The notes: a model not told the origin generated them from the letters alone. 46,485 nucleotides of DNA from an uncultured Psychrobacter sp. (GCA_913061175.1 CAJXUF010000002.1:1-46485), one strand, 5' to 3'. Counted from the first letter of the stretch, positions 1-10,525 are shown. Made by a program: numbers and translations.

Positions 1-46
1 TACACACTGCATATCGTCGGCAGCGTCAGATGTGTATAAGAGACAG
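1..46 (+). other. Residual Illumina library adapter: P5 tail (TACAC), i5 index ACTGCATA, Nextera Read-1 transposase adapter TCGTCGGCAGCGTCAGATGTGTATAAGAGACAG (14-46)
   Basis: 33-nt match to the standard Nextera Read 1 adapter preceded by an 8-mer equal to a standard Nextera i5 index (S506-type) and TACAC, the 3' end of P5. Confidence 0.98.
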
Positions 47-358
47 GGCATGAAGTTTGGTATGTTCTTTATTGGTGAGTATGTCAACGTTGTCTTGATT
101 TCTGCATTGATGACTTGCTTGTTCTTTGGCGGTTGGCTTGCGCCGTTCAATTTAGATATTCCATTTATTCCACCAGCTTTTTGGTTCATGATTAAAACGC
201 TGTTCTTTATGACCATGTTTGTTTTGGCTCGAGGCTCACTCATGCGTCCGCGTTATGATCAGGTGATGAACTTTGGCTGGAAAGTATGTCTGCCCGTAAC
301 CTTGATCAATTTGTTGATTACTGCTGCGGTCATTTTGATCTTTTCCCCAACGTTATAG
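47..358 (+). CDS. nuoH: NADH-quinone oxidoreductase subunit H, 3' part (5' end missing at contig edge)
   Basis: C-terminal NuoH-like sequence [30 protein letters not shown]; upstream of nuoI. The ORF-track residues MYKRQ are translated adapter. Confidence 0.93.
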   Translation, partial: GMKFGMFFIGEYVNVVLISALMTCLFFGGWLAPFNLDIPFIPPAFWFMIKTLFFMTMFVLARGSLMRPRYDQVMNFGWKVCLPVTLINLLITAAVILIFSPTL

Positions 359-413
359 TCATTACTAGCCATCACTGATGAACTAGGGTAAAGCTGATAA
401 GGATAATAATCCC

Positions 414-962
414 ATGTTTACTACCATAAAAAAGACCGTCATTGGTATATTTACCATTGTCCGCAGCATGTGGATGGTCAATAGTCATGCGCTCAGACCG
501 CGTGACACCATCCTTTATCCTGAAGAGCCGGTACCTGTACCGCCGCGTTTCCGTGGACGTATTGTCCTCACGCGTGATCCTGATGGAGACGAGCGCTGTG
601 TCGCTTGTAACTTGTGTGCGGTGGCATGTCCGGTAGGGTGTATCTCATTACAAAAAGCCGAGCGTGAAGATGGACGCTGGTATCCAGAGTTTTTCCGTAT
701 CAATTTCTCACGCTGTATCTTTTGTGGATTGTGTGAAGAAGCCTGTCCAACGACAGCGATTCAAATGACCCCAGATTTTGAGCTGGGTGAATATAAGCGC
801 CAAGACTTGGTCTATGAAAAAGAGCATTTGCTCATTTCAGGACCAGGTAAATACCCTGATTATAACTATTATCGTGTGACAGGTATGGCGGTAGCAGATA
901 AACCAAAAGGCGCAGCACAAAATGAGTCTGCACCGATTGATCTAAGGAGCTTGCTACCATGA
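414..962 (+). CDS. nuoI: NADH-quinone oxidoreductase subunit I
   Basis: Two 4Fe-4S motifs [15 protein letters not shown] and [12 protein letters not shown]; nuo gene order. Confidence 0.97.
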   Translation: MFTTIKKTVIGIFTIVRSMWMVNSHALRPRDTILYPEEPVPVPPRFRGRIVLTRDPDGDERCVACNLCAVACPVGCISLQKAEREDGRWYPEFFRINFSRCIFCGLCEEACPTTAIQMTPDFELGEYKRQDLVYEKEHLLISGPGKYPDYNYYRVTGMAVADKPKGAAQNESAPIDLRSLLP

Positions 963-1702
963 TGAATATTTTGAACCATCCTGAACTGGCTGGGTTTTAT
1001 TCGCTTGCAGCAGTGGCAATATTTGCCAGTCTGCGCGTAGTGACTCAGGCCAATCCAGTGCATGCTATCTTATCGATGATTGTATCGTTGCTGGCAATTG
1101 CTGGGATATTTTTTGTATTAGGAGCGCCGTTTGCAGGAGCATTAGAGATTGTTGTTTATGCTGGTGCCATTATGGTGCTATTCGTCTTTGTCATTATGAT
1201 GCTTAACTTGGGCATGAGTAATGACGAGCGAGAAGAACGTTGGCTCGATGCAGGCACTTGGGCGATACCGACAGGATTGACGATAATCATTGCCGTTGTG
1301 CTCTATGCGATGATTGGTCTCAATCATGATGAAGCTGTCATGATGGGTGGCACGACTATCTCTGCCAAAGCAGTCGGTACGGTGTTATTTACCAAATACA
1401 TTATGCTGGTTGAAGTAGCAGCATTGCTATTATTGGCAGCCTTGGTCGCCGCTTATCATTTAGGTAAAGAGACAGTCGACGATGAGGTCATCGGTAACGA
1501 TAGCCAAAATTTTAAGCCAAGCGTAGGCAGTATCAAGCAATACGACAATGATAGTACGCTTACACAGCATGACGGCGTAGAAATGGCTAAGCCTTACGAA
1601 TATAAAGATGTTGATCCGCATGACTATGTAGGTATGAAGGTAGGCACGAGGGCAGGTAGTCAAGTAGGTGCGAATAAAGTTACGCGCAAGGAGTCAGACT
1701 AA
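959..1702 (+). CDS. nuoJ: NADH-quinone oxidoreductase subunit J
   Basis: NuoJ-like membrane protein ([53 protein letters not shown]); overlaps nuoI and nuoK. Confidence 0.96.
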   Translation: MMNILNHPELAGFYSLAAVAIFASLRVVTQANPVHAILSMIVSLLAIAGIFFVLGAPFAGALEIVVYAGAIMVLFVFVIMMLNLGMSNDEREERWLDAGTWAIPTGLTIIIAVVLYAMIGLNHDEAVMMGGTTISAKAVGTVLFTKYIMLVEVAALLLLAALVAAYHLGKETVDDEVIGNDSQNFKPSVGSIKQYDNDSTLTQHDGVEMAKPYEYKDVDPHDYVGMKVGTRAGSQVGANKVTRKESD

Positions 1703-2109
1703 TGGTACTAGCAGCAAGCGTGGCACAAGATGTGTCAAACGTGCCGTTTGCCCATGAGGTGGCAGGCTTAGTACAGCCAGTTGCTGAGGCGCAAAATGTA
1801 CTGGGTATGATACCCATGAGCCATGGACTGATTTTGGCAGGTATTTTATTTGCTATCGGGCTGTGCGGGGTTATGGTACGACGTAACTTCCTATTTATGC
1901 TAATGAGTCTTGAGATCATGATGAATGCGGCAGCATTGGCATTTGTAGTAGCAGGTAGTCGCTGGGTCGATCCAGACGGACAGATTATGTTTATCTTTAT
2001 TTTGACCTTGGCTGCGGCTGAAGCGTCAATTGGTCTGGCAATATTATTGCGTTTTTATCATCAGCGTGGGCATCTCGATGTCGATAGCGCCAATGAGATG
2101 AAAGGATGA
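1702..2109 (+). CDS. nuoK: NADH-quinone oxidoreductase subunit K (an alternative start at 1807 gives the canonical ~100-aa protein)
   Basis: [51 protein letters not shown] resembles NuoK closely; the 35-aa N-terminal extension may be a start-site choice. Confidence 0.95.
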   Translation: MVLAASVAQDVSNVPFAHEVAGLVQPVAEAQNVLGMIPMSHGLILAGILFAIGLCGVMVRRNFLFMLMSLEIMMNAAALAFVVAGSRWVDPDGQIMFIFILTLAAAEASIGLAILLRFYHQRGHLDVDSANEMKG

Positions 2110-2113
2110 TGTC

Positions 2114-3988
2114 ATGAGTTTATTACCATTAACCTTTATATTCCCGCTCATTGGCTTTTTGATTTTAGCCTTTATGCGCGACAAATTATCAGAGACGGTC
2201 GCAGCGATTGTTGGCGTAGGTAGCATGCTGTTATCAGCATTATGTACGCTAGTGGTTAGCTATACCTTTTTGACCACCAATCCAGCTGGAACGGTAATTG
2301 AGGTTCCGCTATGGACGTGGTTCCAAGTTGGCGATTTTGCGCCACATTTCGGTTTGAGCTTTGATGGTTTGGCATTGACCATGACTGGTGTCATTACTGG
2401 GATTGGCTTTCTGATTCATCTGTTTGCCTCTTGGTATATGAAAGGCGACACTGGCTTTGCTCGTTTCTTTAGCTATATGAATTTGTTTGTGGCCAGTATG
2501 TTATTACTGGTACTCGCAGATGATTTGTTCTTGCTTTATCTCGGTTGGGAAGGCGTGGGTATCTGTTCGTATCTATTGATTGGTTATTATTACCACGATA
2601 GAGCCAACGGCCGTGCCGCGATGAAAGCCTTTACCGTTACTCGTGTCGGTGATGTGTTCTTAGCCTTCGGTTTGTTTTTATTATTCCGCGAATTCGGTAC
2701 GCTTAATATTCAAGAAATTATTACGCGTGCGCCAGAAGTATTCGATGTGAATAACCCAACGATGATGCTTACCACCATGATGTTGGTTGGCGGCGCGATG
2801 GGTAAATCAGCCCAGTTGCCACTACATACATGGCTTGCTGATGCGATGGCAGGTCCGACACCAGTATCGGCATTGATTCACGCTGCAACGATGGTTACAG
2901 CAGGTGTTTATTTAATCGCCCGTCTACATCCATTGTTTGAGCTGACCCCAGGTATCTTGTTGTATTGGGTTGGCGGCGTAGGGGCATTGACGTTGGTCGT
3001 TGCTGGATTCTGTGCACTCGCGCAAACAGACATCAAGCGTATCCTTGCTTATTCGACCATGAGTCAAATTGGCTATATGTTTTTAGCATTGGGCGTGGGC
3101 GCATGGCAAGGGGCTATTTTTCATCTGATGACGCATGCTTTCTTTAAAGCATTGCTGTTCTTATCATCAGGGGCGGTCATCCTTGCGGTACATCATGAGC
3201 AAGACATCTTTAAGATGGGCGGTCTGCGCAAAAAGATCCCATTGGTATTTTGGTGTTATATCATCGGTGGCGGTGCACTTGCTGCGATACCTTGGGTTAC
3301 CGTTGGTTTTTATTCTAAAGAAGCGATTCTTTGGGAAACTTATGCCACAGGTCACTTAGTACTATTCTATATGGGTGTATTCGGTGCATTCTTAACCGCG
3401 ATTTATACATTCCGTATGATTTGGATCATATTCTTTGGTGAAGAAAAAACCCATGCCCATAAGCTATCAGGGGTGTCGTACTGGTTACCTTTGACGGTGT
3501 TACTCGTGCTATCTACCGCTGTTGGTGCTTGGATTACGCCGCCATTAGACGGTGTGTTGCCAGAGAGCGTTGGCCATCTATTAGAAGTTGCTGGTCAAGC
3601 ACATGCTAAGCACACCGCAGAGTATATCGCGATGGGTGCCATGGCAGCAGGTTTGATATTGGCAGCACTATTGTATGTCGTTAACAAAGGTCGCTTGCTC
3701 ACCAGCTTTAAACGCTCACGTATTGGTGGGGCACTATATCACTGGTGCTACCATGGCCTAGGCTTCGACGCGCTATATGATGTAATTTTTGTAAAACCCT
3801 TTTTATTCATCGGCCGCTTATTAAAAGCCGACCCTATCGATAAAACGTGGTTGCTGTTACCTAAGCTGGCCTCAGCAGGTAATAAAGTATTGTCTGCGAC
3901 GCAAACAGGGTCTCTTCGAGGTTATGCCACAAGCTTTGGCTTGGGTATGGCTGTATTGCTGGTGCTGGTAATGATGACGGTGGTGTAA
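2114..3988 (+). CDS. nuoL: NADH-quinone oxidoreductase subunit L
   Basis: Antiporter-like subunit with LYLGWEGVGICSYLLIGYYY and LPLHTWLADAMAGPTPVSALIHAATMVTAGVY. Confidence 0.97.
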   Translation: MSLLPLTFIFPLIGFLILAFMRDKLSETVAAIVGVGSMLLSALCTLVVSYTFLTTNPAGTVIEVPLWTWFQVGDFAPHFGLSFDGLALTMTGVITGIGFLIHLFASWYMKGDTGFARFFSYMNLFVASMLLLVLADDLFLLYLGWEGVGICSYLLIGYYYHDRANGRAAMKAFTVTRVGDVFLAFGLFLLFREFGTLNIQEIITRAPEVFDVNNPTMMLTTMMLVGGAMGKSAQLPLHTWLADAMAGPTPVSALIHAATMVTAGVYLIARLHPLFELTPGILLYWVGGVGALTLVVAGFCALAQTDIKRILAYSTMSQIGYMFLALGVGAWQGAIFHLMTHAFFKALLFLSSGAVILAVHHEQDIFKMGGLRKKIPLVFWCYIIGGGALAAIPWVTVGFYSKEAILWETYATGHLVLFYMGVFGAFLTAIYTFRMIWIIFFGEEKTHAHKLSGVSYWLPLTVLLVLSTAVGAWITPPLDGVLPESVGHLLEVAGQAHAKHTAEYIAMGAMAAGLILAALLYVVNKGRLLTSFKRSRIGGALYHWCYHGLGFDALYDVIFVKPFLFIGRLLKADPIDKTWLLLPKLASAGNKVLSATQTGSLRGYATSFGLGMAVLLVLVMMTVV

Positions 3989-3991
3989 AAG

Positions 3992-5617
3992 ATGATTGAG
4001 TTACAACAAACGTGGATGCTACCAGCATTAATTGCAATTCCTTTTATTGCAGGATTGCTATGCTGGGTAGTAGAGCGATTTAATAAACGTCTGCCGCGCT
4101 GGATTGCCTTGATCGGTATGATGTTGACCTTTGCTTTGTCATTAGTACTTTGGCAGCAAGGTGATTTTAGCGGTATGAGTCAGCAGGTCATTGCACCAGA
4201 TGCTGCAGTGCCTTGGGTAGCAGAATTTAGTGTGCCATGGATACCAAGTTTTGGTATTAGCTTTCACTTAGCGCTAGATGGTTTGTCATTGATGATGGTG
4301 GCCCTAACAGGGTTGCTTGGTGTGGCAGCCGTTGCTTGTTCGTGGAATGAGATTCAGCGCCGCGTTGGCTTTTTCCACCTGAACTTGCTATGGAGTTTGG
4401 GCGGCGTTATTGGTGTTTTCTTAGCCATTGATCTGTTCTTATTCTTCTTCTTTTGGGAGATGATGCTGGTTCCTATCTATTTCTTGATCGCGATTTGGGG
4501 TCATGACGTTGTAGGCAAAACCAAAGAATACGCGGCCACCAAGTTCTTTATCTATACCCAAGCGTCTGGGCTTATCATGCTCATCGGCATTTTGGTATTG
4601 GTCATTATCAGCTACGCCCAAAAAGGGGTAGTAAGCTTTAACTATAATGACTTGCTCGGTACGTCACTTGGCGGCTGGGAATATCCAATCATGCTGTGCT
4701 TCTTCATTGGTTTTGCGGTGAAGTTGCCAATCATTCCTTTCCACGGCTGGTTGCCAGACGCGCATGCGCAGGCACCAACAGCAGGTTCGGTGGATTTGGC
4801 AGGTGTTTTGATTAAAACTGCTGCATATGGTTTGATTCGTTTTGTTTTGCCGCTCTTTCCAGCAGCTTCACAAGAGTTTGCGCCGATAGCAATCACCCTA
4901 GGTACAATTGGTATCTTCTATGGTGCATGGCTTGCGTTTATGCAGACCGACATGAAGCGTTTGCTGGCGTATACCAGTATCTCGCACATGGGTTTTGTGG
5001 TACTGGCAATCTACGCTGGTACATTACTCAGCTTGCAAGGTCTGATGATTCAGATGCTTGCTCATGGCTTGAGTTCAGCCGCACTATTCATCATGGCAGG
5101 ACAGCTATATGAGCGTCTGCATACACGCGATTTGACCTTGATGGGTGGTATGTGGGGACAGTTCCGTTACTACGCACCGATACTGATGTTCTTCTGTGCC
5201 GCGCTGCTAGGTATTCCTGGTACGGGTAACTTCATTGGCGAGTTCATGATTTTGTTTGGCTCATTTGCTCAGTATCCAGTGTTTGTGGTTTTTGCGACAT
5301 TCAGTTTGGTATTAGCAGGTCTTTACTCGCTCATTTTGATTCATCGCGCACTATTTGGTGAAAATAACATCGCCGCATTGGCAGAGCGAGAGACTAAGTC
5401 ACATGGCTTACCTGCACGTAAACTAAAAGATTTGGGCAAGCGCGAGCTGTCATTACTACTGATGCTAGCTGCAGGTTTGGTATGGCTCGGACTGTACCCA
5501 CAGCCGTTCCTTGATACCTCAAGTCACGCAATGCAGTGGATCAATAACGCATATATATACAGTCAAGTGACACAGGTAGATGCGTCGCAGCTGCTTGATG
5601 TAATGGAGGCACGTTAA
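3992..5617 (+). CDS. nuoM: NADH-quinone oxidoreductase subunit M
   Basis: NuoM motifs FFFWEMMLVPIYFLIAIWG and VKLPIIPFHGWLPDAHAQAPTAGSVDLAGVLIKTAAYG. Confidence 0.97.
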   Translation: MIELQQTWMLPALIAIPFIAGLLCWVVERFNKRLPRWIALIGMMLTFALSLVLWQQGDFSGMSQQVIAPDAAVPWVAEFSVPWIPSFGISFHLALDGLSLMMVALTGLLGVAAVACSWNEIQRRVGFFHLNLLWSLGGVIGVFLAIDLFLFFFFWEMMLVPIYFLIAIWGHDVVGKTKEYAATKFFIYTQASGLIMLIGILVLVIISYAQKGVVSFNYNDLLGTSLGGWEYPIMLCFFIGFAVKLPIIPFHGWLPDAHAQAPTAGSVDLAGVLIKTAAYGLIRFVLPLFPAASQEFAPIAITLGTIGIFYGAWLAFMQTDMKRLLAYTSISHMGFVVLAIYAGTLLSLQGLMIQMLAHGLSSAALFIMAGQLYERLHTRDLTLMGGMWGQFRYYAPILMFFCAALLGIPGTGNFIGEFMILFGSFAQYPVFVVFATFSLVLAGLYSLILIHRALFGENNIAALAERETKSHGLPARKLKDLGKRELSLLLMLAAGLVWLGLYPQPFLDTSSHAMQWINNAYIYSQVTQVDASQLLDVMEAR

Positions 5618-5620
5618 GTC

Positions 5621-7099
5621 ATGAATGATATTATGATGAATGATTTGATAGGATTGTTGCCTTACGCGCCGATTATCGCCGTAGTGATTACGGTACTGAC
5701 GGTTATGATCGCGATTACCTTTAAACGCTCGCACATGGTCACTGGTACGATTACAGTGGCAGGCTTAAACATTGGTTTATTCACCCTTATCGGTCAGATG
5801 ATCGGTGTGATTGACAGCGGATCTATCGCGCCAAACGCTGAGCAGTTATTTGTTATTGATAACTTTGCTCAGTTTAATATGGTGGTGATTTTTATCTGTG
5901 CCTTGGCTTGTTGTACGCTGTCTTATGCGTATTTAGCTAACCTAAAAGACAATAAAGAAGAGCTGTATTTGCTCATGCTGCTATCGACCATTGGTGCATT
6001 ACTAATGGTAAGCGCGCAGCATATGGCGTCATTCTTTATGAGCTTAGAGATGCTGTCAGTACCGTTATATGGTTTGCTTGCTTATACTTATATGCGCAAC
6101 CAGTCGCTTGAGTCGGGATTGAAGTATTTGGTATTGTCGGCGACTGCATCAGCGACGTTACTAATGGGTATGGCCTTTATCTATGCAGAAGTAGGCTCAC
6201 TAGCGTTTAAGCCAATCAGCATGGTACTAGGCAATATCTTTGAGTCGCCACTACTGATATTGGGCGCGGCAATGATGATGTTTGGTATCGCCTTTAAACT
6301 ATCGGCTGCTCCTTTCCATATGTGGACGCCAGATGTTTATGAAGGTGCACCAGCGCCTATCGCTACCTTTTTAGCATCAGTATCAAAAGTGGCGATGATG
6401 GCACTGGCAGTGCGTTTCTTAATCGATACTGCTTTGCTGGCATTGCCATCAGTGCAGATGCTATTGATGGTCATGGCAACATTATCTATCTTGGTAGGTA
6501 ACTTGTTGGCAGTACGTCAAACTAGCCTGAAACGTCTACTCGGTTACTCATCTATTGCCCATATGGGTTATGTGATGATCGTGATTGTCAGCATTGGCTC
6601 TGCCGCTGATAGTATCTCTAGTATGTATATGGCAGTCTATGCCTTTACCTCTATCGGTGCATTTGGTGTAGTGACGCTAATGTCGAGTCCGTATCGCTTA
6701 TCTGGTGAAGCCGATGAGTTGACGCATTATCAAGGGCTATTCTGGCGTCGTCCAGTATTGACCGCTGTCATGACAATCATGATGTTGTCATTGGCTGGTA
6801 TTCCGTTGACGGCAGGCTTTATCACCAAGCTATTTGCTATCTTAGCTGCTGTACAAGGCACCAACTGGTTCTTGGCTGCGATGATTATCTTGGGTAGTGC
6901 GATTGGTCTATTCTATTACTTACGTGTGTTACTCACGCTGTTCAAACGTCCTAAGCAGTTCATCGAGTTTGACGTGTCTGGGCAGTGGGGTATTCGTACC
7001 GGTGGTATTATGGTCATTGCTGTGACGGCGATTATTCTATTCTTTGGTATCTTGCCAAATAGTATGATTGAGTGGGCAAGTTTGGCTCGCATTTGGTAG
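5621..7099 (+). CDS. nuoN: NADH-quinone oxidoreductase subunit N
   Basis: NuoN motifs MSLEMLSVPLYGLLAY and FKLSAAPFHMWTPDVYEGAPAPIATFLASVSKVA. Confidence 0.97.
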   Translation: MNDIMMNDLIGLLPYAPIIAVVITVLTVMIAITFKRSHMVTGTITVAGLNIGLFTLIGQMIGVIDSGSIAPNAEQLFVIDNFAQFNMVVIFICALACCTLSYAYLANLKDNKEELYLLMLLSTIGALLMVSAQHMASFFMSLEMLSVPLYGLLAYTYMRNQSLESGLKYLVLSATASATLLMGMAFIYAEVGSLAFKPISMVLGNIFESPLLILGAAMMMFGIAFKLSAAPFHMWTPDVYEGAPAPIATFLASVSKVAMMALAVRFLIDTALLALPSVQMLLMVMATLSILVGNLLAVRQTSLKRLLGYSSIAHMGYVMIVIVSIGSAADSISSMYMAVYAFTSIGAFGVVTLMSSPYRLSGEADELTHYQGLFWRRPVLTAVMTIMMLSLAGIPLTAGFITKLFAILAAVQGTNWFLAAMIILGSAIGLFYYLRVLLTLFKRPKQFIEFDVSGQWGIRTGGIMVIAVTAIILFFGILPNSMIEWASLARIW

Positions 7100-7163
7100 T
7101 GTCGCTGAGTTAATACGGCAGATAAGTCGCTGCGATCTATCTGTTGTTACGGTTAAAAAACCA

Positions 7164-7205
7164 AGATGCGCCAGCTTTATGATAAGCTTGGCGCATCTTT
7201 TTTTA
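7164..7205 (+). terminator. Rho-independent terminator of the nuo operon
   Basis: AGATGCGCCAGCTT-tatgat-AAGCTTGGCGCATCT followed by a T-run (one bulge). Confidence 0.85.
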
Positions 7206-7293
7206 TGCTTACCTTTTTGGCATTTATCTTCTTTTGCCTATCAAAGATATCTTATAAAAATACAGTTTAATAAAGTATAAGTGACGAATAATT

Positions 7294-8121
7294 ATGAGTG
7301 ATAATATTCAAACCGTAACGGTGCTCAGTAAAACCACATGGACGCCAAATTTATTTAGCTTTACCGTCAGCCGTCCCGATAGTTTTAAGTTTACAGCGGG
7401 GCAGTTTGTACGTTTAGGCGTCAATCCCAGTCAATTAAAATATTATCAACAGACTGATGCAAGTGATGAAACTGCTGATGCCGCATTGAATGAAGATGTT
7501 TTTCGCGCGTATTCGATAGTCTCTTCGCCCTTTGATGAGGTGATAGAGTTCTTCTCTATCGTAATTCCTGACGGTGCATTTACCTCGCAATTGCAGCACT
7601 TACAAGTGGGCGATGAGCTACTGCTTAATACCATGCCATTTGGGTTTTTGACGTTAGCACGTTACCAAAAACCATTGCCAAAAGACTTATGGCTGCTAGC
7701 AACAGGCACTGGCTTAGCACCGTTTTTGTCAATGCTACAAGATTTAAAGACATGGGAAGATTACGAGCACATTGTATTGGCTTATAGTGCCCGTTCGATA
7801 GAAGAACTTGCTTACGTTGAGAAAATCGAAAGCCTACAGGAAGACTTCGGCACGCTGGTTGATAATCCAGCAAAGCTTATCTTTATCCCAATCGTCACTC
7901 GTGAGCCTGTCGAAGGTGCATTGTCAGAGCGTCTGCCAAAACTACTGCTAGACGGCACGTTGCAAGAGCGTGCGGGTATCGCATTAGATATTGATACTAC
8001 GCATGTTATGCTATGTGGCAACCCAGATATGGTAGAAGATACCAAAGAGGCATTAAAGACATTGGGACTTGTAATGAATCGCCGCGGTGAGGGCAATATT
8101 GCCGTAGAGAACTACTGGTAG
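7294..8121 (+). CDS. fpr: Ferredoxin--NADP(+) reductase family protein
   Basis: FAD/NAD-binding motifs TAGQFVRLGV, RAYSIVSSP, ATGTGLAPFLSML, VMLCGNPDMVEDT; C-terminal VENYW. Confidence 0.92.
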   Translation: MSDNIQTVTVLSKTTWTPNLFSFTVSRPDSFKFTAGQFVRLGVNPSQLKYYQQTDASDETADAALNEDVFRAYSIVSSPFDEVIEFFSIVIPDGAFTSQLQHLQVGDELLLNTMPFGFLTLARYQKPLPKDLWLLATGTGLAPFLSMLQDLKTWEDYEHIVLAYSARSIEELAYVEKIESLQEDFGTLVDNPAKLIFIPIVTREPVEGALSERLPKLLLDGTLQERAGIALDIDTTHVMLCGNPDMVEDTKEALKTLGLVMNRRGEGNIAVENYW

Positions 8122-8136
8122 TTATCGACTTTAATA

Positions 8137-8188
8137 AAAAAACGCTGCATCTATAAGGCCAATAACCTCTAAGATGCAGCGTTTTTTT
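8137..8188. terminator. Rho-independent terminator, probably bidirectional, after fpr
   Basis: AACGCTGCATCT ... AGATGCAGCGTT flanked by A-run and T-run. Confidence 0.85.
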
Positions 8189-8229
8189 ATGGGATGAACC
8201 ATTGTCTTATGCGATAAAGCATTAGCGAC

Positions 8230-9036
8230 TTACTCTTGGCTTGGCTCAGTCGCATCATCTACAGGGTTAATAGGGCCTTGCATTAATTCAGGATCATCAT
8301 CATCACCGATGATATCTTCGTTACTGCTGGCCGCCAGTAAATCACGATAGTTAATTTGAGCCTTCAAAATCATTTGCTCTTCTTCTAGCTCACCATAATT
8401 TATCTGTACCTTATGCAAGGTACTCATGATTTTCTTGTTGTTTTTTAACCAACGATGGATATCGAGATAAATCACTTCGTCTTTTGCGCGAGCAATATTG
8501 ACGTACGACAGAATAAAGCCTAAAGGGTCTTTTTTGAGGACGCTATGATAAAACCAAATCGCCAGTTTGACGCCTTGGCGTTTCACGAAAGATTCGCAGC
8601 GCAGATTTAATATATCGGTATAAGTTTGCTGACCAAATACAAAGCGCTGCACATTGCGGTCGAGCTGAACGTGAACTAAGCGAAAGTTACTTGCCACCTC
8701 AGCATAGATGCCGCCTGCATTGACAGTGCAGTATAAACGAAACCAATCCTCATGCATCTCGACGCGTAGCTCTAAAATGGCTTTTACATTGTCGGTGACG
8801 AATTTTTGTAGTGCATCGTTAACGTAAGTCTGTGCCACTGGTAATGACAACTCATCTTCGAACTTGTCCGTCGTCTTATTATAGATATCTTTAACCGATT
8901 GGGCGATACGCTCCCAACCACTGCCGAATGACTCGTCAAAACGATAGCCAATACTCTCGAAGAACTCATCAAAATTGTCTGAATTATTCACGTTATCAAA
9001 GTCACTCAAACTTATTATCCTTATAGGGCGCGTCAT
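8230..9036 (-). CDS. Hypothetical protein (268 aa, acidic C-terminus)
   Basis: Long ORF on the minus strand with plausible start; no family recognised. Confidence 0.75.
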   Translation of the reverse strand: MTRPIRIISLSDFDNVNNSDNFDEFFESIGYRFDESFGSGWERIAQSVKDIYNKTTDKFEDELSLPVAQTYVNDALQKFVTDNVKAILELRVEMHEDWFRLYCTVNAGGIYAEVASNFRLVHVQLDRNVQRFVFGQQTYTDILNLRCESFVKRQGVKLAIWFYHSVLKKDPLGFILSYVNIARAKDEVIYLDIHRWLKNNKKIMSTLHKVQINYGELEEEQMILKAQINYRDLLAASSNEDIIGDDDDPELMQGPINPVDDATEPSQE

Positions 9037-9590
9037 TCAATCGGTGACGTAAAAATGGCTAAACAAACTTTGCAGGCTATCATTGATTTAAACGAAAGCT
9101 AATCATCTATAATTTCTTAATATCTACGACCATTAGTAATTTTTATACTGATAGGTAGCAAAAGCGAAAAACTGACCTCTGATACTAGTGCATAGTGAAT
9201 ATACATTTACTGTGCTGCTTGACCATCTGCCGTGCCTAATTAAGACGATGCACAGTTCTGATTGTTGCAAAGTAACGTGCTACTAATGCTATTGTGATAA
9301 AGCAGTATATAACAAATACAGTGGCTTCAAAATGAACACATGCGTTTTATAGCAATTCATTTGGTATAGACAGTGTTTCGTCTGCCTTATATATTCTCAA
9401 ATGCATGTTTTTCAATCAGCAGATAAGGTTACCAATACTGCATGGCAGATGTCAAAATGCCGTCTCAGTGCTTATACTGGCGACATAATTCTATGTCATG
9501 TTATGATAGCGCCAGTATAAATCATGCCTATCGTTACAACACTTATTAAATAGTGCTTTGTACTGATGTGCTCACAAGCTGAGATTCATT

Positions 9591-10478
9591 GTGGCCTATA
9601 TAAAAGACTCACAGAGCTATCATTTTTCCGCGCAAGCTCCCAAGCGCGATATAAGTTTGCCTGTCGCTATTGTTATTGCGGTGGCTGTCCATGTGCTGAT
9701 TATCTTCGGGATTAGCTTTTCTATGGGAAAAGACCCAGCTGCTATGATGCAAGATGTGGCAAAGGCGCTGACCGATAACATGCAGCCCAATGAAGATGCG
9801 CACTTTATTGCCAACGCTTCACAAGAGGGCGGCGGTACAATAGAAGAGCAGCTCAGACAAGAGAACAATCAGTTAAGTGCAATGTCTGCTGAGCAAATGA
9901 GTGAGACTCAAGACATCGTTAACTTACAGCGTAAAGTGCGTCAGCAGCGCTATCAAGAGAGTTATCTGCGTACGACGTTGAGTTGGCGTCAGGCCACTGT
10001 AGAGTCGGATAATGACAGCGAGCAAGCGCAAGATGATGCGATGGCGCAAGAAGAGCGGCTACGTAAGCAGATTGCAACCTTAGAAGCTCAGCTATCTCAG
10101 CGTCAGCAGGTCTATGCGACCAAATCCAAAGTCGTGACCATGGATAGTAATTCGACCACACGGGGTGCGGCAGCAGATTATATCAATACATTCCGCGAGC
10201 ATGTCGAGCGAGTGGGCAACTTGCATTATCCTGTGCAAGCGCGTGCCCAAGGCATTACGGGCGAAGTACGGCTAATGGTTATCATCAGTAACGACGGCAA
10301 TATCAAAGCCATTCGTTTGCTTGAAAGCTCGAACTCTACGATATTGGATGAAGCAGCCAAACAGTCGGTACGACAAGCAGCACCCTTTGGTAAGTTCACC
10401 GAAGACATGAGCGATATCGTCGAGCTGCGCTTGATACGTACTTACCGCTATAGTGATACAGTCGAAGTAACGTACTAG
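9591..10478 (+). CDS. TonB-family energy-transducer-like protein
   Basis: GTG start, one N-terminal TM helix (LPVAIVIAVAVHVLIIFGISF), coiled/linker region, C-terminal TonB-like domain (YPVQARAQGITGEVRLMVIISNDGNIKAIRLLESSNSTILDEAAKQSVRQAAPF). Confidence 0.85.
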   Translation: MAYIKDSQSYHFSAQAPKRDISLPVAIVIAVAVHVLIIFGISFSMGKDPAAMMQDVAKALTDNMQPNEDAHFIANASQEGGGTIEEQLRQENNQLSAMSAEQMSETQDIVNLQRKVRQQRYQESYLRTTLSWRQATVESDNDSEQAQDDAMAQEERLRKQIATLEAQLSQRQQVYATKSKVVTMDSNSTTRGAAADYINTFREHVERVGNLHYPVQARAQGITGEVRLMVIISNDGNIKAIRLLESSNSTILDEAAKQSVRQAAPFGKFTEDMSDIVELRLIRTYRYSDTVEVTY

Positions 10479-10525
10479 GGTTAACGTATTCAAGCACTAA
10501 GAAGATAGGTGCTAAGAAAAAAGCT

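Noticed and set aside
442-1063. Short overlapping/antisense ORFs within nuoI/nuoJ
   Set aside because: Fully contained in or antisense to strong nuo genes; no domain signals.
4439-5734. Antisense ORFs within nuoM/nuoN
   Set aside because: Shadow ORFs on the opposite strand of well-supported genes.
7068-7280. 70-aa ORF after nuoN
   Set aside because: Overlaps the nuoN end and crosses the terminator hairpin; not a plausible gene.
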